NCBI RefSeq assembly: GCF_001647275.1
Contig: NZ_LRMM01000021.1
Location: 1-64,000, forward strand
Direction: 5' to 3'
DNA length: 64,000 bases
Source of the DNA: Rufibacter ruber
GTDB taxonomy: Bacteria; Bacteroidota; Bacteroidia; Cytophagales; Hymenobacteraceae
Of the stretch, positions 9,145 to 17,234 are shown piece after piece (position 1 is the stretch's first letter; each line of letters starts with the position of its first letter). The translations under genes and the position numbers were made by a program. The notes beneath the pieces are model-generated. The model ran no database searches and was not told where the DNA came from. It saw only the letters and a program-made list of their open reading frames with translations.

Positions 9145-9339
9145 TTATAAGGTGAGGAAAGTAGGCACCAGCGGCAAGATCATACCGCTGGTGGGGGTGC
9201 CGGTCATTTCAGCGTCACCGCCCTGCGCGTTCTGAAACACATACACGTACAGCAGCCAGCCTATCAGGATGAGGGCCAGCACCACTATAATCCACACCCA
9301 CCCCGAGCGTTTTTTGGGTTCAACATTAATTTCAGCCAT
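9145..9339 (-). CDS. Small single-pass membrane protein (64 aa)
   Basis: The protein has a charged start (MAEINVEPKKRSG), one strong membrane helix (WVWIIVVLALILIGWLLYVY) and a short tail with VPTFLTL at the end. It is likely N-in with the basic residues in the cytoplasm. It precedes the PRC-barrel gene by 27 bases on the same strand. No named family is recognised. Confidence 0.7.
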   Translation of the reverse strand: MAEINVEPKKRSGWVWIIVVLALILIGWLLYVYVFQNAQGGDAEMTGTPTSGMILPLVPTFLTL

Positions 9340-9445
9340 AGTTTTATTTTGGTTAGGTCAAGGCCAAGGGCCAATGTTGTTAGTACGCAGCTACAAATGA
9401 GAGGTTTATACAGAAGAAGGCCGGCACCGGGAAATAAGGAGGTCT

Positions 9446-9485
9446 CTGTTTTGGAGCTACTTTCTGAAAAACAGCCCGAAAACAG
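9446..9485. repeat. R1 palindrome, copy 6
   Basis: Arms GGAGCTACTTTC and GAAAAACAGCCC, with CTGTTTT and AAAACAG edges intact. Confidence 0.7.
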
Positions 9486-9745
9486 AAACCGCTGACAGGC
9501 TCTTCTGCGCAGACAAGACGCCTGCGGGGCCACTAGACGCTACAGGGCCTGGCGGTGGTTCTGAGTCCTGAGTCACGATGAGATTGGGGCTTAGTTTGGG
9601 AAAGCAACTTAGAATCGTGTAAACCTCCCCTTATCCCTCCCGGGAGGGGAGTTAGCTGGCCTGCGCGGGGCAAGTGGCGGGTGACCGTGCATCTGCAATG
9701 CATGTCCTCGGCTGTCCGGGATTTGCCATTCTGGACCTACTACCT

Positions 9746-9838
9746 CCGGATTTGCAATCCGCGGCCCCTGCAGATTAAACGTGCCGCCGCGGGGATTGCA
9801 AATCCCCGTGTACCAGCTTCCGGATTGCAAATCCGGAA
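9746..9838. repeat. Array of three ATTGCAAAT-type palindromes
   Basis: Successive palindromes CCGGATTTGCAATCCG (9746-9762), GGGGATTGCAAATCCCC (9791-9807) and one flanked by TTCCGG/CCGGAA (9818-9838). The outer bases change between units but remain paired. Related units lie at 55287-55421. Confidence 0.7.
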
Positions 9839-10456
9839 GAGCTCGAGAGCACTGTGATTGGCAGAACGCAACGATATGCGGCAAGAAAGATTATTCAGCA
9901 ATGCGTGCCCTCCTGTGTCAACATCCCCCTTCGCCCCCTTCAAAGGGGGAGTAACGAAGTGAGTCCTGAGTCCTGAGTCCTAAGTCCTTTCTTTTCATCT
10001 TAGGCAATTCAACACGAATGAAGCAGCAATGCCTGGTTTCGCAGCCGTGCCGCGAGGGCAGCCAGAGACCGCCCGTCATCAGTAGGCACGCGTCCGGAGA
10101 CTCGCGCCAGCGCGGGATATCAGGTAGCGTTAGAAGGCACGGAAGTAACTTCCGCGCCATAGAGGGCAGAAGAAGCAAAAGTCATGTGAGGCTGCCGCCT
10201 CATGGAAGCTGAAAGCTTCCGCCACCACAGGTCCAGGTTGGAAACTTGAACCAGAGAAATCGGCAGGCAAGCAGCAATAAGTAAACAAACAACAATAAAC
10301 AATCAACACTTCTGCTAATGGCACCTCTGTTAATCAACCCTTCTGCTCTGACTGATGTGCGCAGCACGGGCTCATCTCAGGCTAGCGGGACAGCTGTGGT
10401 TACCTACTGGAACAGATGTAACCAGAGGAGCTGATCAGGAAAGGAACCCAAACCAG

Positions 10457-10539
10457 TCCTGGGGGTGAGCGCCTCTGTTAATACGGTGCCGAAGGCAACG
10501 CCAAAGGCGTAGTTTTAACAGCAGTGCTCACCCCCAGGA
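10457..10539. repeat. Long hairpin, possible structured RNA
   Basis: TCCTGGGGGTGAGC at 10457-10470 pairs perfectly with GCTCACCCCCAGGA at 10526-10539. Inside, CTGTTAA (10475-10481) pairs with TTAACAG (10515-10521). The left half recurs at 63932-64000 and is cut by the window edge. Two nested stems conserved between copies could be an RNA element or a recombination structure. Confidence 0.5.
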
Positions 10540-10883
10540 CGGGGCCCCGCGGCCGTGAGCGCTTACCGGAGGCAATGAAACAGCAATGGGATTTCGCACC
10601 GGAGCAAACCGCACTTCCAGGGGAATAGCTAACTACGGCAGCAGCCCAGCAGCAGCAACTAACTGGCAGTCACCAAATACAGCATCAAGCGCCGCAGCCA
10701 AGGGAACAGCAGACTACGCATTCCTGCCGCAGCCAAGGGAAACAGCAGACTACACATTGCCACTGCAACCACAGGGTCTTTGAAAAAAGTTTATCACTTA
10801 GGCACTACTACATCAAACCGCCACCGCCAGGGGAAACAGCGAACTATGCATTACCCCTTCAGCAGCAATGAATCCCTTCCAGG

Positions 10884-11891
10884 CTATTTCTCTAAACCCG
10901 GTATCTGGGGAAACTGGATAAACTCCCCTTCTGGGGAAAACAACATACTCATAGGTTCCTGCGGGTCCCGGAGAATGTCTTGGGCGGTGATACCCCAGCG
11001 CGCCCAGTACATGGCCAACATTTTGGCATAGGCGCTGCTGTCCCAGGGGTTGAAGATCACATTGGTGATGTCATCAATGAGGGAGTCCATGACCACGTGG
11101 TCATCTGTAGGTTTTACGGGGCGCAGCAGGTAATCTGGAATCACGTTGAACAGATAGCCGGAGTAAAACACGCGGGCGCTGAACTCGGCGGCCTGAATGG
11201 GCTGGAGCACCCGGGGCTCAATTTCAGCCCAGACGCGGTGCATAGACTGCTGAATGATGCCGTTGTCCAGCAGGCAGCAGATGATCAGGGCGTTGTCCAG
11301 GCGCAGGCTGAACATCATGGTAGAGAGTTCATCACGGTACTCAAAGCGGGAGGGCTCTGCGCTGGCGTCTACCTCCACAATAAACAGCGAACAGGGAATA
11401 AAGTCGGCAAACTGCATGGGCACCCGCAGCGACTGCAGCACGCGGTAGAACGCCTGAAACTTCATCAGCATTTTGGGTTGCTCGCTCACCGCGTATTCTG
11501 GCTTGATGAGCGGGTCCTGCTCTTTGATGAGCTCAGTGATGAGCGTACCGTAGAACATCTTGCCCAGCCACTGGAACAGCAGTTGCTCATCCAGCTCCCG
11601 GAGAGCAGCCACGCCCCCTTTCACCGCCTGCCGCATCTTCTCTTCCAGCGGTGCCAGATGGTGGGCCTGGCAGTGAGGGCAGCAGGGAATCTTGAGGTCC
11701 TGGTGCGCTACCACGCTCTGGTCCAGCAGCCTGAGCGGCAGCTCCCCAAACCCGTACTCCTCCATGAGCCACGCCGGAAAGACAGGGGTCTGGTGGTCTA
11801 AAGAGATGCCGGTGCCGCACAGAAAACAGATACGGTTGCCAAAGCGCATGCCCTCAAAGGGATCAAACAGGGTAAGGTTTTGCTGCTGCAT
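10884..11891 (-). CDS. Hypothetical protein with CxxC...CxxC zinc-finger, HNH-like N-terminus
   Basis: The start at 11891 (MQQQNLTLFDPFEGMRFGNR) is preferred; an ATG at 11906 adds five residues and further upstream frames are an artefact of the opposing gene region. Of 335 residues, 21-75 hold CFLCGTG, then DHQTPVFPAWL, then CCPHC. Two Cys pairs around an H..P.WL stretch is the layout of HNH-like zinc-finger proteins, where the second motif is usually EHVFPKWL. The nuclease His-Asn pair is not obvious, so catalytic activity is doubtful. The rest is a helical domain that I do not recognise. It is divergent from the SIMPL-domain gene. Confidence 0.75.
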   Translation of the reverse strand: MQQQNLTLFDPFEGMRFGNRICFLCGTGISLDHQTPVFPAWLMEEYGFGELPLRLLDQSVVAHQDLKIPCCPHCQAHHLAPLEEKMRQAVKGGVAALRELDEQLLFQWLGKMFYGTLITELIKEQDPLIKPEYAVSEQPKMLMKFQAFYRVLQSLRVPMQFADFIPCSLFIVEVDASAEPSRFEYRDELSTMMFSLRLDNALIICCLLDNGIIQQSMHRVWAEIEPRVLQPIQAAEFSARVFYSGYLFNVIPDYLLRPVKPTDDHVVMDSLIDDITNVIFNPWDSSAYAKMLAMYWARWGITAQDILRDPQEPMSMLFSPEGEFIQFPQIPGLEK

Positions 11892-12033
11892 AAAAAAAGG
11901 AAGCATGTTGCGAGCCGCAAAGATACAACGCAAATACGGGCACGCATACCAGGTGGCTCTTACCTCCGTTATACCACAAATATTAATTCGGCATAATACT
12001 TGCAATTGCCACGCTGTACTAACGTTTAAAACT

Positions 12034-12741
12034 ATGAGAACCCTACTTTCCCTTGCCTTAGCCGCCTTTCTTTCCTTCTTCTCTTTCACCGGCCATGCCC
12101 AGTCCGGCCAGTTGCCCCCTCTGGTGAGTGTCTCTGGCGTGGGTGAGGTGAAGGTGCAGCCAGACCAGGTCCAGTTTGTGGCTGGCGTAGAAGTACGCGA
12201 GCAAACCTTAGAAGACGCCCGCCGCAATGCAGACCAGCGCACCACCGCCATCATCAGCGCCCTCAAAAAGAGCGGCGTTGAGGAAAAGCACATCCAGACC
12301 GCCTACCTCTCCATACAGCCCATGTACACCGGCGAGTATGGACAGACCAAACCGCAGTTCTACCTGGCCACCCGCTCCATCTCAGTGACGCTGAACAAAC
12401 TGAACAAGTATGATGAAGTGATGTCTGCGCTTTACAAAGCCGGGGCCAACCAGGTACACGGCATCAGCTACCAGAGCAGCAACCTGAAGAAACACCAGGA
12501 GGAGGCCCGCCGGAAAGCAGTGCAGGAGGCCAAGCAGAAAGCCACCATGCTGGCTTCTGAGTTAGGGGCCAAAGTAGGCCGCGTGTACCAAATCAACGAA
12601 GGCGGCGCCAGCGCCCCAGGCCCCATCCTGTATGGCAAGATGGCCCTGCAGGAAAGAGCCATGGATGCCGGTGGCAGCACCATTGCCGCAGGCGAGATGA
12701 CCATCACCTCACAGGTAGAGGTAAGCTTTGTGCTGGAGTAA
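12034..12741 (+). CDS. SIMPL-domain (DUF541) periplasmic protein
   Basis: The start at 12034 gives a signal peptide (MRTLLSLALAAFLSFFSF, cleavage after GHAQ); the longer frame from 11692 overlaps the opposing gene and is rejected. The mature protein begins with VSVSGVGEVKVQPDQVQF, the hallmark start of SIMPL/DUF541 (oxidative stress defence YggE-like) proteins, and ends with VEVSFVLE. Its 235 residues fit the family's usual length. It is expected in the periplasm or outer membrane side. Family members form oligomers and some lower oxidative damage, but the mechanism is unclear. The R1-cored terminator follows. Confidence 0.85.
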   Translation: MRTLLSLALAAFLSFFSFTGHAQSGQLPPLVSVSGVGEVKVQPDQVQFVAGVEVREQTLEDARRNADQRTTAIISALKKSGVEEKHIQTAYLSIQPMYTGEYGQTKPQFYLATRSISVTLNKLNKYDEVMSALYKAGANQVHGISYQSSNLKKHQEEARRKAVQEAKQKATMLASELGAKVGRVYQINEGGASAPGPILYGKMALQERAMDAGGSTIAAGEMTITSQVEVSFVLE

Positions 12742-12779
12742 GCTTCTGCGCCAGCGCAAACTCTGGCGTTCACGAAGGG

Positions 12780-12839
12780 CCCTGTGGTTGCGTTTTCAGG
12801 CTGTTTTTCAGAAATTAGGCCAAAAACGCAGCCACAGGG
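12780..12839 (+). terminator. Terminator hairpin with an R1 palindrome as its core
   Basis: Outer arms CCCTGTGGTTGCG (12780-12792) and CGCAGCCACAGGG (12827-12839) pair with one mismatch, and the R1 core lies between them. TTTCTTTAT follows. It ends the SIMPL gene's transcript and lies 31 bases before the acetyltransferase start. Confidence 0.7.
12791..12828. repeat. R1 palindrome, copy 7
   Basis: Arms CAGGCTGTTTTT and AAATTAGGCCAAAAA form the core of the hairpin at 12780-12839. Confidence 0.75.
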
Positions 12840-12870
12840 TTTCTTTATACCCTTTGCAGCACACCAGCCC

Positions 12871-13362
12871 ATGCGCTACAGAGAAGCCCTCTTATCAGAT
12901 ATTCCGGGAATACAGCGGGTACGGCACGCGGTGAAGGAGAACATCTTGTCTGACCCCGCCCTGGTCACTGATCATGACTGCGCAGAGTATCTTACAAAAC
13001 GCGGCAAAGGCTGGGTGTGCCTGGTAAACGGGACAGTGGTGGGCTTTTCTATTGCAGACCTGCAAGGGCACAACATCTGGGCTCTGTTTGTAGACCCTGA
13101 CTTTGAGAAGAAGGGCGTAGGCCGAAAACTGCACGCCCTCATGCTGGACTGGTACTTTTCCCAAACCCGGCAAACGGTGTGGCTCAGCACTGACCCGGCC
13201 TCCAGAGCGCGCGGGTTCTACCTGGCAGCCGGCTGGAAGGAAGCGGGCCGGTATGGCAAGGGTGAAGTCAAACTTGAAATGGAATACTCTACCTGGCAGC
13301 AGAAGCAGGCCCCAGGCAGGGAAACACCTGTTTCTGGCCTCTTTTCTCGAAAACAGCCCTAA
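12871..13362 (+). CDS. GNAT-family N-acetyltransferase
   Basis: The start at 12871 (MRYREALLSDIPGIQRVR) is the natural GNAT start; the frame is open upstream only because it reads through the R1 repeat. The acetyl-CoA binding motif is seen as ALFVDPDFEKKGVGRKLHA near residue 80, followed by the motif-B strand TVWLSTDPASRARGFYLAAG. It would transfer an acetyl group from acetyl-CoA to an amine whose identity is unknown. The last dozen residues (TPVSGLFSRKQP) are encoded by R1 copy 8, so the C-terminus looks like an extension gained by repeat insertion. Cytoplasmic, 163 residues. Confidence 0.85.
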   Translation: MRYREALLSDIPGIQRVRHAVKENILSDPALVTDHDCAEYLTKRGKGWVCLVNGTVVGFSIADLQGHNIWALFVDPDFEKKGVGRKLHALMLDWYFSQTRQTVWLSTDPASRARGFYLAAGWKEAGRYGKGEVKLEMEYSTWQQKQAPGRETPVSGLFSRKQP

Positions 13363-13366
13363 AACG
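13328..13366. repeat. R1 palindrome, copy 8, overlapping a stop codon
   Basis: Arms GGCCTCTTTTC and GAAAACAGCCC. It supplies the last 11 codons and the stop of the acetyltransferase gene. Confidence 0.75.
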
Positions 13367-13429
13367 GCAACGCAGAGCCGCGGTTACACGTCAAGCAAAT
13401 GTCCTCTTTTTTGGATACCTTTGAAACGT

Positions 13430-14578
13430 ATGAAGGAACCTGCATTTGTCCTGGAAGGCAAACCCGTACATGTGGTACAGACCGCCGACGCGCTGCAAGC
13501 CGCCGCCGCCCACTTAGGCCAACAGCCTGAACTTGCCTTAGACCTTGAATTTGATCAACATCACTATACCTACGGCTTCACCCTCTGCCTGATCCAGATC
13601 TCAGACGGGAAGACTACCTTTTTGATTGACCCGTTTCCGCTGGAAGACCTGCAGCCCCTGTGGAACGTGCTGGAGAACCCGGCCATCACTAAGATTTTTC
13701 ACCACGCCAATAATGACCTCATGCTGCTGAGCATGCTGGGCTGCCAGGTCAGGAATCTGGTAGACACGGCCGTGGCCGCCAAAATCCTGAATTACTCCAA
13801 AGCCGCCCTGGGCACCCTGCTGGAAGAGGAACTGGGCCTCAAGCTGGACAAGTCCCAGCAGATGAGCAACTGGAACCAGCGGCCGCTTTCCAGAAAGCAG
13901 CTGGAATATGCCGCCCTGGACGTGCTGTACCTGCATGAGCTGAAAACCGCCATGGTAGGCAAGATCAAAGAACTGGACCGCATGGCGTGGCTGGAGGAAG
14001 AGGACAAACTTCTGGAGAGCATCATCTATACAGAGCAGGAAGACCCGCACCTGAAAATTAAGTTTCCGCAGCGGCTCACCCTGTTCCAGCAGTTTATTCT
14101 TAAACCCATTTATGCCTTCAGGGACGAGGTGGCGCAGAAATGGAATCTGCCCGCCGGCCAGGTCATTAACACCAACGCGCTCCTGCAGCTGCTCAACAAC
14201 CCTGAGCAGAGTATCAATGAGTGGCTGTACCATACCAAGGGCGTGCACGGCCGCCTGCAGCAAGACCGGTATGAGGGCCCGTTGCAACGTATTGTCAACG
14301 GCGCTGTGCAGGAAGCCAACAAACGCAAAATTCCGCACAGGCTGCCCCCTAACCCGTTCCCGCCTCGCCTGAAGACCCCAGAGACCGAGGCCCGTAAAGA
14401 ACTTCTGTGTACGGTTCAGAAAACATTGATAGAGCGGTACGGCGCGTATGCCACCCCTATGCTCTTAGACCAAAGCACCATCACCCAGTATAGCCAGACC
14501 GGCGAGCTGGTCATGCACAAGAAGTACGCGCGGGAGATTGTGCTGGCCACGGCCCGGGAAATGAAGATCAATCTGTAA
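13430..14578 (+). CDS. rnd: Ribonuclease D-like 3'-5' exonuclease with HRDC domain
   Basis: The start at 13430 (MKEPAFVLEGKPVHVV) is the first in-frame ATG after the repeat-containing leader. The DEDDy exonuclease motifs are present: LALDLEFD (residues about 32-39), ANNDLMLL and YAALDVLYL, the last with the Tyr that marks the DEDDy class. An HRDC domain follows near residues 215-290 (KPIYAFRDEVAQKWNLPAG). The 382 residues match the family length. It trims 3' ends of tRNA precursors and other structured RNAs in the cytoplasm. The gene name is given by homology class; the exact substrates in this phylum are inferred. Confidence 0.87.
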   Translation: MKEPAFVLEGKPVHVVQTADALQAAAAHLGQQPELALDLEFDQHHYTYGFTLCLIQISDGKTTFLIDPFPLEDLQPLWNVLENPAITKIFHHANNDLMLLSMLGCQVRNLVDTAVAAKILNYSKAALGTLLEEELGLKLDKSQQMSNWNQRPLSRKQLEYAALDVLYLHELKTAMVGKIKELDRMAWLEEEDKLLESIIYTEQEDPHLKIKFPQRLTLFQQFILKPIYAFRDEVAQKWNLPAGQVINTNALLQLLNNPEQSINEWLYHTKGVHGRLQQDRYEGPLQRIVNGAVQEANKRKIPHRLPPNPFPPRLKTPETEARKELLCTVQKTLIERYGAYATPMLLDQSTITQYSQTGELVMHKKYAREIVLATAREMKINL

Positions 14579-14670
14579 CCAGTAGAGGAACCCTGCCCGC
14601 CAGGCAGCCTCCCCCACAGAAACTTATCACCGTTAGCGCTTGTTTTACCAGCCGGGGTCTAGAAAGATTC

Positions 14671-14825
14671 TAAGAGCTACAGCTTGATTACATTTTGATT
14701 TTGCAGGCGAAAAGGGGGAGAAAAAGGTTCTTCTATCCCGTCTTTAAAACAGCATGGCAGCGCTATGCTAGGTTCTTTTGAGGCCCGTTTGCAGTGCATA
14801 AGAGAAATATAAACAAGCTCTAAGA
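14671..14825. repeat. MITE-like element, copy M2
   Basis: It opens TAAGAGCTACAGCTTGATTACA and closes ATAAACAAGCTCTAAG. The interior shares GGTTCTTTTGAGGCCCGTTTGCAG with copy M1 in modified form. It lies in the spacer between the RNase D gene and the next gene. Confidence 0.6.
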
Positions 14826-14865
14826 GAGAAGTACCGTTTGACAACAACAAGCCTTTGCTTTACCA

Positions 14866-15252
14866 ATGCCTAAAAAAAGTCTAGAATTTGGCCTGTACCC
14901 TTGGTTTCCGGGGTATGGCTACGCAACTATACACCCTGCCAACCGCCGTGAGTTTGAGTGGCTGGAACCCCATAACAAAGTGTTTGAGAAAATTGGGGAG
15001 ATAAACGGCTGGCTCCAGCTGCGCTACGCAGATGAGGAGTTTAAAGTACGCCCAGACCTCTTCTCCCCTGTCAAAGCGTTGCCCTTTACCTTTGGCGAGT
15101 GGGTTAAACCGGCTCACCAGGCCGCTGGCCCCGTGGCCGAAATCATGGACATTTTCTGGAATACGTCAGAAGATGCACCTTATTTTGGATTGCGGATTGG
15201 CAAACAGCGCCTGGAGGGGGTTTACCGGCAAGAGCAGCTAAGGCCGGCGTAG
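14866..15252 (+). CDS. Hypothetical protein (128 aa), DUF6960-like
   Basis: The protein starts MPKKSLEFGLYPWFPGYGYA, then has IHPANRREFEWLEP, GWLQLRYADEEFKVRPDLF and ends in EGVYRQEQL. There is no signal peptide or membrane segment. The motif pair GLYPWFP...IHP recalls a small family of unknown function found in Bacteroidota (I believe DUF6960), with its arrangement of short strands and conserved Trp residues. No reaction can be proposed. It stands alone between two repeat-bearing spacers. Confidence 0.75.
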   Translation: MPKKSLEFGLYPWFPGYGYATIHPANRREFEWLEPHNKVFEKIGEINGWLQLRYADEEFKVRPDLFSPVKALPFTFGEWVKPAHQAAGPVAEIMDIFWNTSEDAPYFGLRIGKQRLEGVYRQEQLRPA

Positions 15253-15276
15253 CAAATGAATCATCACCGCCATGAC

Positions 15277-15315
15277 CAGTTTGGGCCTGTTTTCAGAAAA
15301 ACAGGCCATAAACAG
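15277..15315. repeat. R1 palindrome, copy 9
   Basis: Arms GGGCCTGTTTT and AAAACAGGCC match exactly over GGCCTGTTTT. Confidence 0.75.
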
Positions 15316-15541
15316 GGTAAGCAGCTGTAAAATTTGCCGTTTGTGCTCCACATCCGGCCATAGCCAAAACCAGCCTTCCCGCTTTTCCCGCCTCCGGTGC
15401 GGGGCTATGGGGCTCTGACACGGCTATAGAAGCACCTTGCGCTGACTCTCTTTGCTGACAAACCCAAACAGTGAACCTGTTCAGCGTTTCCTCTTTCTGT
15501 ATCAGGAAGGTTTTATAAAGCACAAGCGGCTCCTGTGTTGC

Positions 15542-15580
15542 CGTTTCTGGGCTGTTTTTCAGAAAACAGCCCAGAAACAG
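15542..15580. repeat. R1 palindrome, copy 10
   Basis: One of the most regular copies: CTGGGCTGTTTT pairs with AAAACAGCCCAG without mismatch. Confidence 0.8.
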
Positions 15581-15704
15581 GGAGCTGGTCCACCTCCAGA
15601 CTCTAGCGGCTGCTTACACCTTGTATCAAACACAAATCTCTACACAGCTCTGTCCTTAAACATGCTCAAAGAGATGAATCTCCACCCCCTCTTTCGGCTT
15701 TGCC

Positions 15705-15883
15705 GATAAAGCCTGTTCAGGTAGTAGTGCTTCTATGCACCTTGGTTGGCAGGCGGGAAATGAGAGCGAAAGGATCTGGCGTGGCTTTTTTTGAGGAGCC
15801 AAGCAGTGCTACTGTGTAAGGGAATGGCAAAGGTTCTTTTATATTGTGTGCAGCGCTAAAGACAGCAGCCAATATGCTCTAAA
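15705..15883. repeat. MITE-like element, copy M3 (diverged)
   Basis: The interior GAGCGAAAGGATCTGGCG, AAAGGTTCTTTTATA and TGCAGCGCTAAAGACAGC lines up with copy M1, and the right end reads AATATGCTCTAAAA. The left end is unclear. Confidence 0.5.
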
Positions 15884-15885
15884 AA

Positions 15886-15915
15886 TAAATGCCCGACCAG
15901 GTGGCCGGGCATTTA
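15886..15915 (-). terminator. Terminator of the manganese catalase gene
   Basis: Arms TAAATGCCCG and CGGGCATTTA lie 9 bases past the leftward stop at 15925. The left arm is preceded by an A run, which reads as a T run on the minus strand. Confidence 0.8.
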
Positions 15916-15924
15916 CAAACACAA

Positions 15925-16797
15925 CTAAAGAGCATTCTTAATTTTATCCATCAGGCCACCGGCGGCACCGGTCATCTGCTCAGCCTGGGCGTGGCCTTCA
16001 GGGGCAGGTGGCGGCAAGATTGGAATGTCCCCCATTGGTTCTCCAGGCACCATAGAGAAGGTTCCTTTTCCGTCTATTGACGGCCCTTCTGCCCAGCGGC
16101 CATAGGCTTCCTGGTCTTTGAAGATGTTGGTGGTCACAAACGAGTAGTTGAACTGCTGGTTCTCTTCAGCTTGCGGGAAGCTGTTAGGGATGGGGTGGTT
16201 ATTGGTTGCACCGCCCAGTTCTTCCAGCACAGCCAGCCACTGGTTCTGGTGCATGGTGTCACGGGCAATCAGGAACGCCAGCATGTCTTTCATGCCATGG
16301 TCATCTGTGGCTTCCCACAGGCGGGTAGCCAGTACCCGGCCGGTAGACTCAGCCATCACGTTGGCGTGCATGTCTGCGGCAATGTTACCGCTGCCCACTA
16401 CCCAGGAACCGTTGAACGGAACCCCGTTTGAATCTGTTGCCATGGCGGCCAGCCCTGATGACAGGAAGTGGCGCGGGTCCATGCCTCCCATCACGGCACC
16501 TACCACTGGGTTAGAACCTACTATTTCATCTTTCAGGGAGTTAGTAGCGCCTTCCAGGTTGAGGGCTACCGCGGTGGCAAGCATCTCAATGTGACCTATT
16601 TCCTCCGTACCGGTTTCTAACAGCATGTTTTTATATTTGACAGGGCCTCTGCTTCCCCAGGCCTGGAACAGGTACTGTAAGCAAACCCGTATCTCCCCCT
16701 CAATACCGCCAATGGCTTGTTGTAACATTTTGGCAAAGGCCGGGTTTGGTTTATCTACCCGCACTTTGTACTGTAATCTCCGATCGTGATAGAACAT
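15925..16797 (-). CDS. Manganese catalase
   Basis: The start at 16797 gives MFYHDRRLQYKVRVDKPNPA, the usual N-terminus of the family; the ATG at 16821 would add eight residues. The four-helix di-manganese core shows EGEIRVCLQYLFQ, ETGTEEIGHIEM and MAESTGRVLATRL followed by DDHGMKD, giving the expected Glu and His ligands. The family converts hydrogen peroxide to water and oxygen without haem. At 290 residues it is of usual size, with a Pro/Gly-rich tail after residue 255. There is no signal peptide, so it is cytoplasmic. It stands alone with its own terminator. A role in peroxide defence is well supported by the family. Confidence 0.92.
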   Translation of the reverse strand: MFYHDRRLQYKVRVDKPNPAFAKMLQQAIGGIEGEIRVCLQYLFQAWGSRGPVKYKNMLLETGTEEIGHIEMLATAVALNLEGATNSLKDEIVGSNPVVGAVMGGMDPRHFLSSGLAAMATDSNGVPFNGSWVVGSGNIAADMHANVMAESTGRVLATRLWEATDDHGMKDMLAFLIARDTMHQNQWLAVLEELGGATNNHPIPNSFPQAEENQQFNYSFVTTNIFKDQEAYGRWAEGPSIDGKGTFSMVPGEPMGDIPILPPPAPEGHAQAEQMTGAAGGLMDKIKNAL

Positions 16798-17234
16798 AGT
16801 TTTATTTTTATGGTTTAACATGTGGTCAACCCAATTCTATACGGCCTTATCAGTTAAAAATATTTATGTTTTTTTTCTGTTAAACACAAATTATATCCCT
16901 ATAGTCAATTATATAGATTAGTACATATTACTGAAGTACAAATAGTTAACAGGAAATACTTATAGAGAAAATCTATAATAGATATTTAGAAGTGAAGCAG
17001 AAACAGTATTTATACGATACCCTTATTCGTGATAACCTTTGCCCAGGCATAGGAATAGGGACAACCCAATGAAAGTCGCTGGAAGATTCAAAACATTTTC
17101 TCAGAGGCTTTCTCTTTCTCCCGGTCTCGCTGGTGATGGCAGAAACTTTACTGTCTCCTCATGATATAGAAATACTTTAATCTTTCCGGTTTCTCTGCCG
17201 TATACTTCACCTATGACCACCAACCAGTAAGACT
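16798..17234. other. AT-rich divergent promoter region
   Basis: About 435 bases between the catalase and the lipoprotein-like gene, which point away from each other. It is very AT-rich from 16840 to 17000 and should hold both promoters, but I see no clear box pair and no repeat of the families named here. Confidence 0.5.

Larger units (their letters stand above)
9621..10540. repeat. Composite dispersed repeat, copy A
   Basis: Blocks around 9625-9683, 9917-10125 and 10287-10525 match 63471-63522, 63552-63760 and 63780-64000 in the same order. Shared landmarks include CCCTCCCGGGAGGGG, CAACATCCCCCTTCG, AATGCCTGGTTTCGC, TGTGCGCAGCACGGGCTC and GGTGCCGAAGGCAACGCC. Copy A has extra sequence between the blocks, including the palindromes at 9746-9838. 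Confidence 0.75.
9340..10883. other. Repeat-rich intergenic region without a supported gene
   Basis: About 1.5 kb. The short frames here show no codon bias or family resemblance. It holds an R1 palindrome, TGAGTCC heptamers (9559-9573 and 9958-9985), three ATTGCAAAT-type palindromes, a composite repeat also found at 63471-64000, a long hairpin at 10457-10539 and, from about 10640 to 10870, imperfect repeats of GCCGCAGCCAAGGGAAACAG type. Confidence 0.6.
15253..15885. other. Intergenic region with two R1 palindromes and a MITE-like element
   Basis: About 630 bases between convergent genes without a convincing gene. Short frames at 15293-15523 and 15452-15709 read through the R1 repeats and are not supported. 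Confidence 0.6.

Noticed and set aside
9746-9838. CRISPR array
   Set aside because: The units are palindromes with changing bases and spacers of uneven length; no cas gene is present.
10457-10539. tRNA or rRNA fragment
   Set aside because: No cloverleaf, CCA end or T-loop sequence, and no resemblance to rRNA.
10018-10783. Several short frames in the composite repeat region
   Set aside because: They vary between the two repeat copies and follow no protein pattern.
11692-12033. Longer N-terminus for the SIMPL protein
   Set aside because: It overlaps the opposing gene and lacks a signal peptide; the ATG at 12034 gives a clear one.
12784-12870. N-terminal extension of the acetyltransferase
   Set aside because: It is the translation of the R1 terminator hairpin; the GNAT domain starts at 12871.
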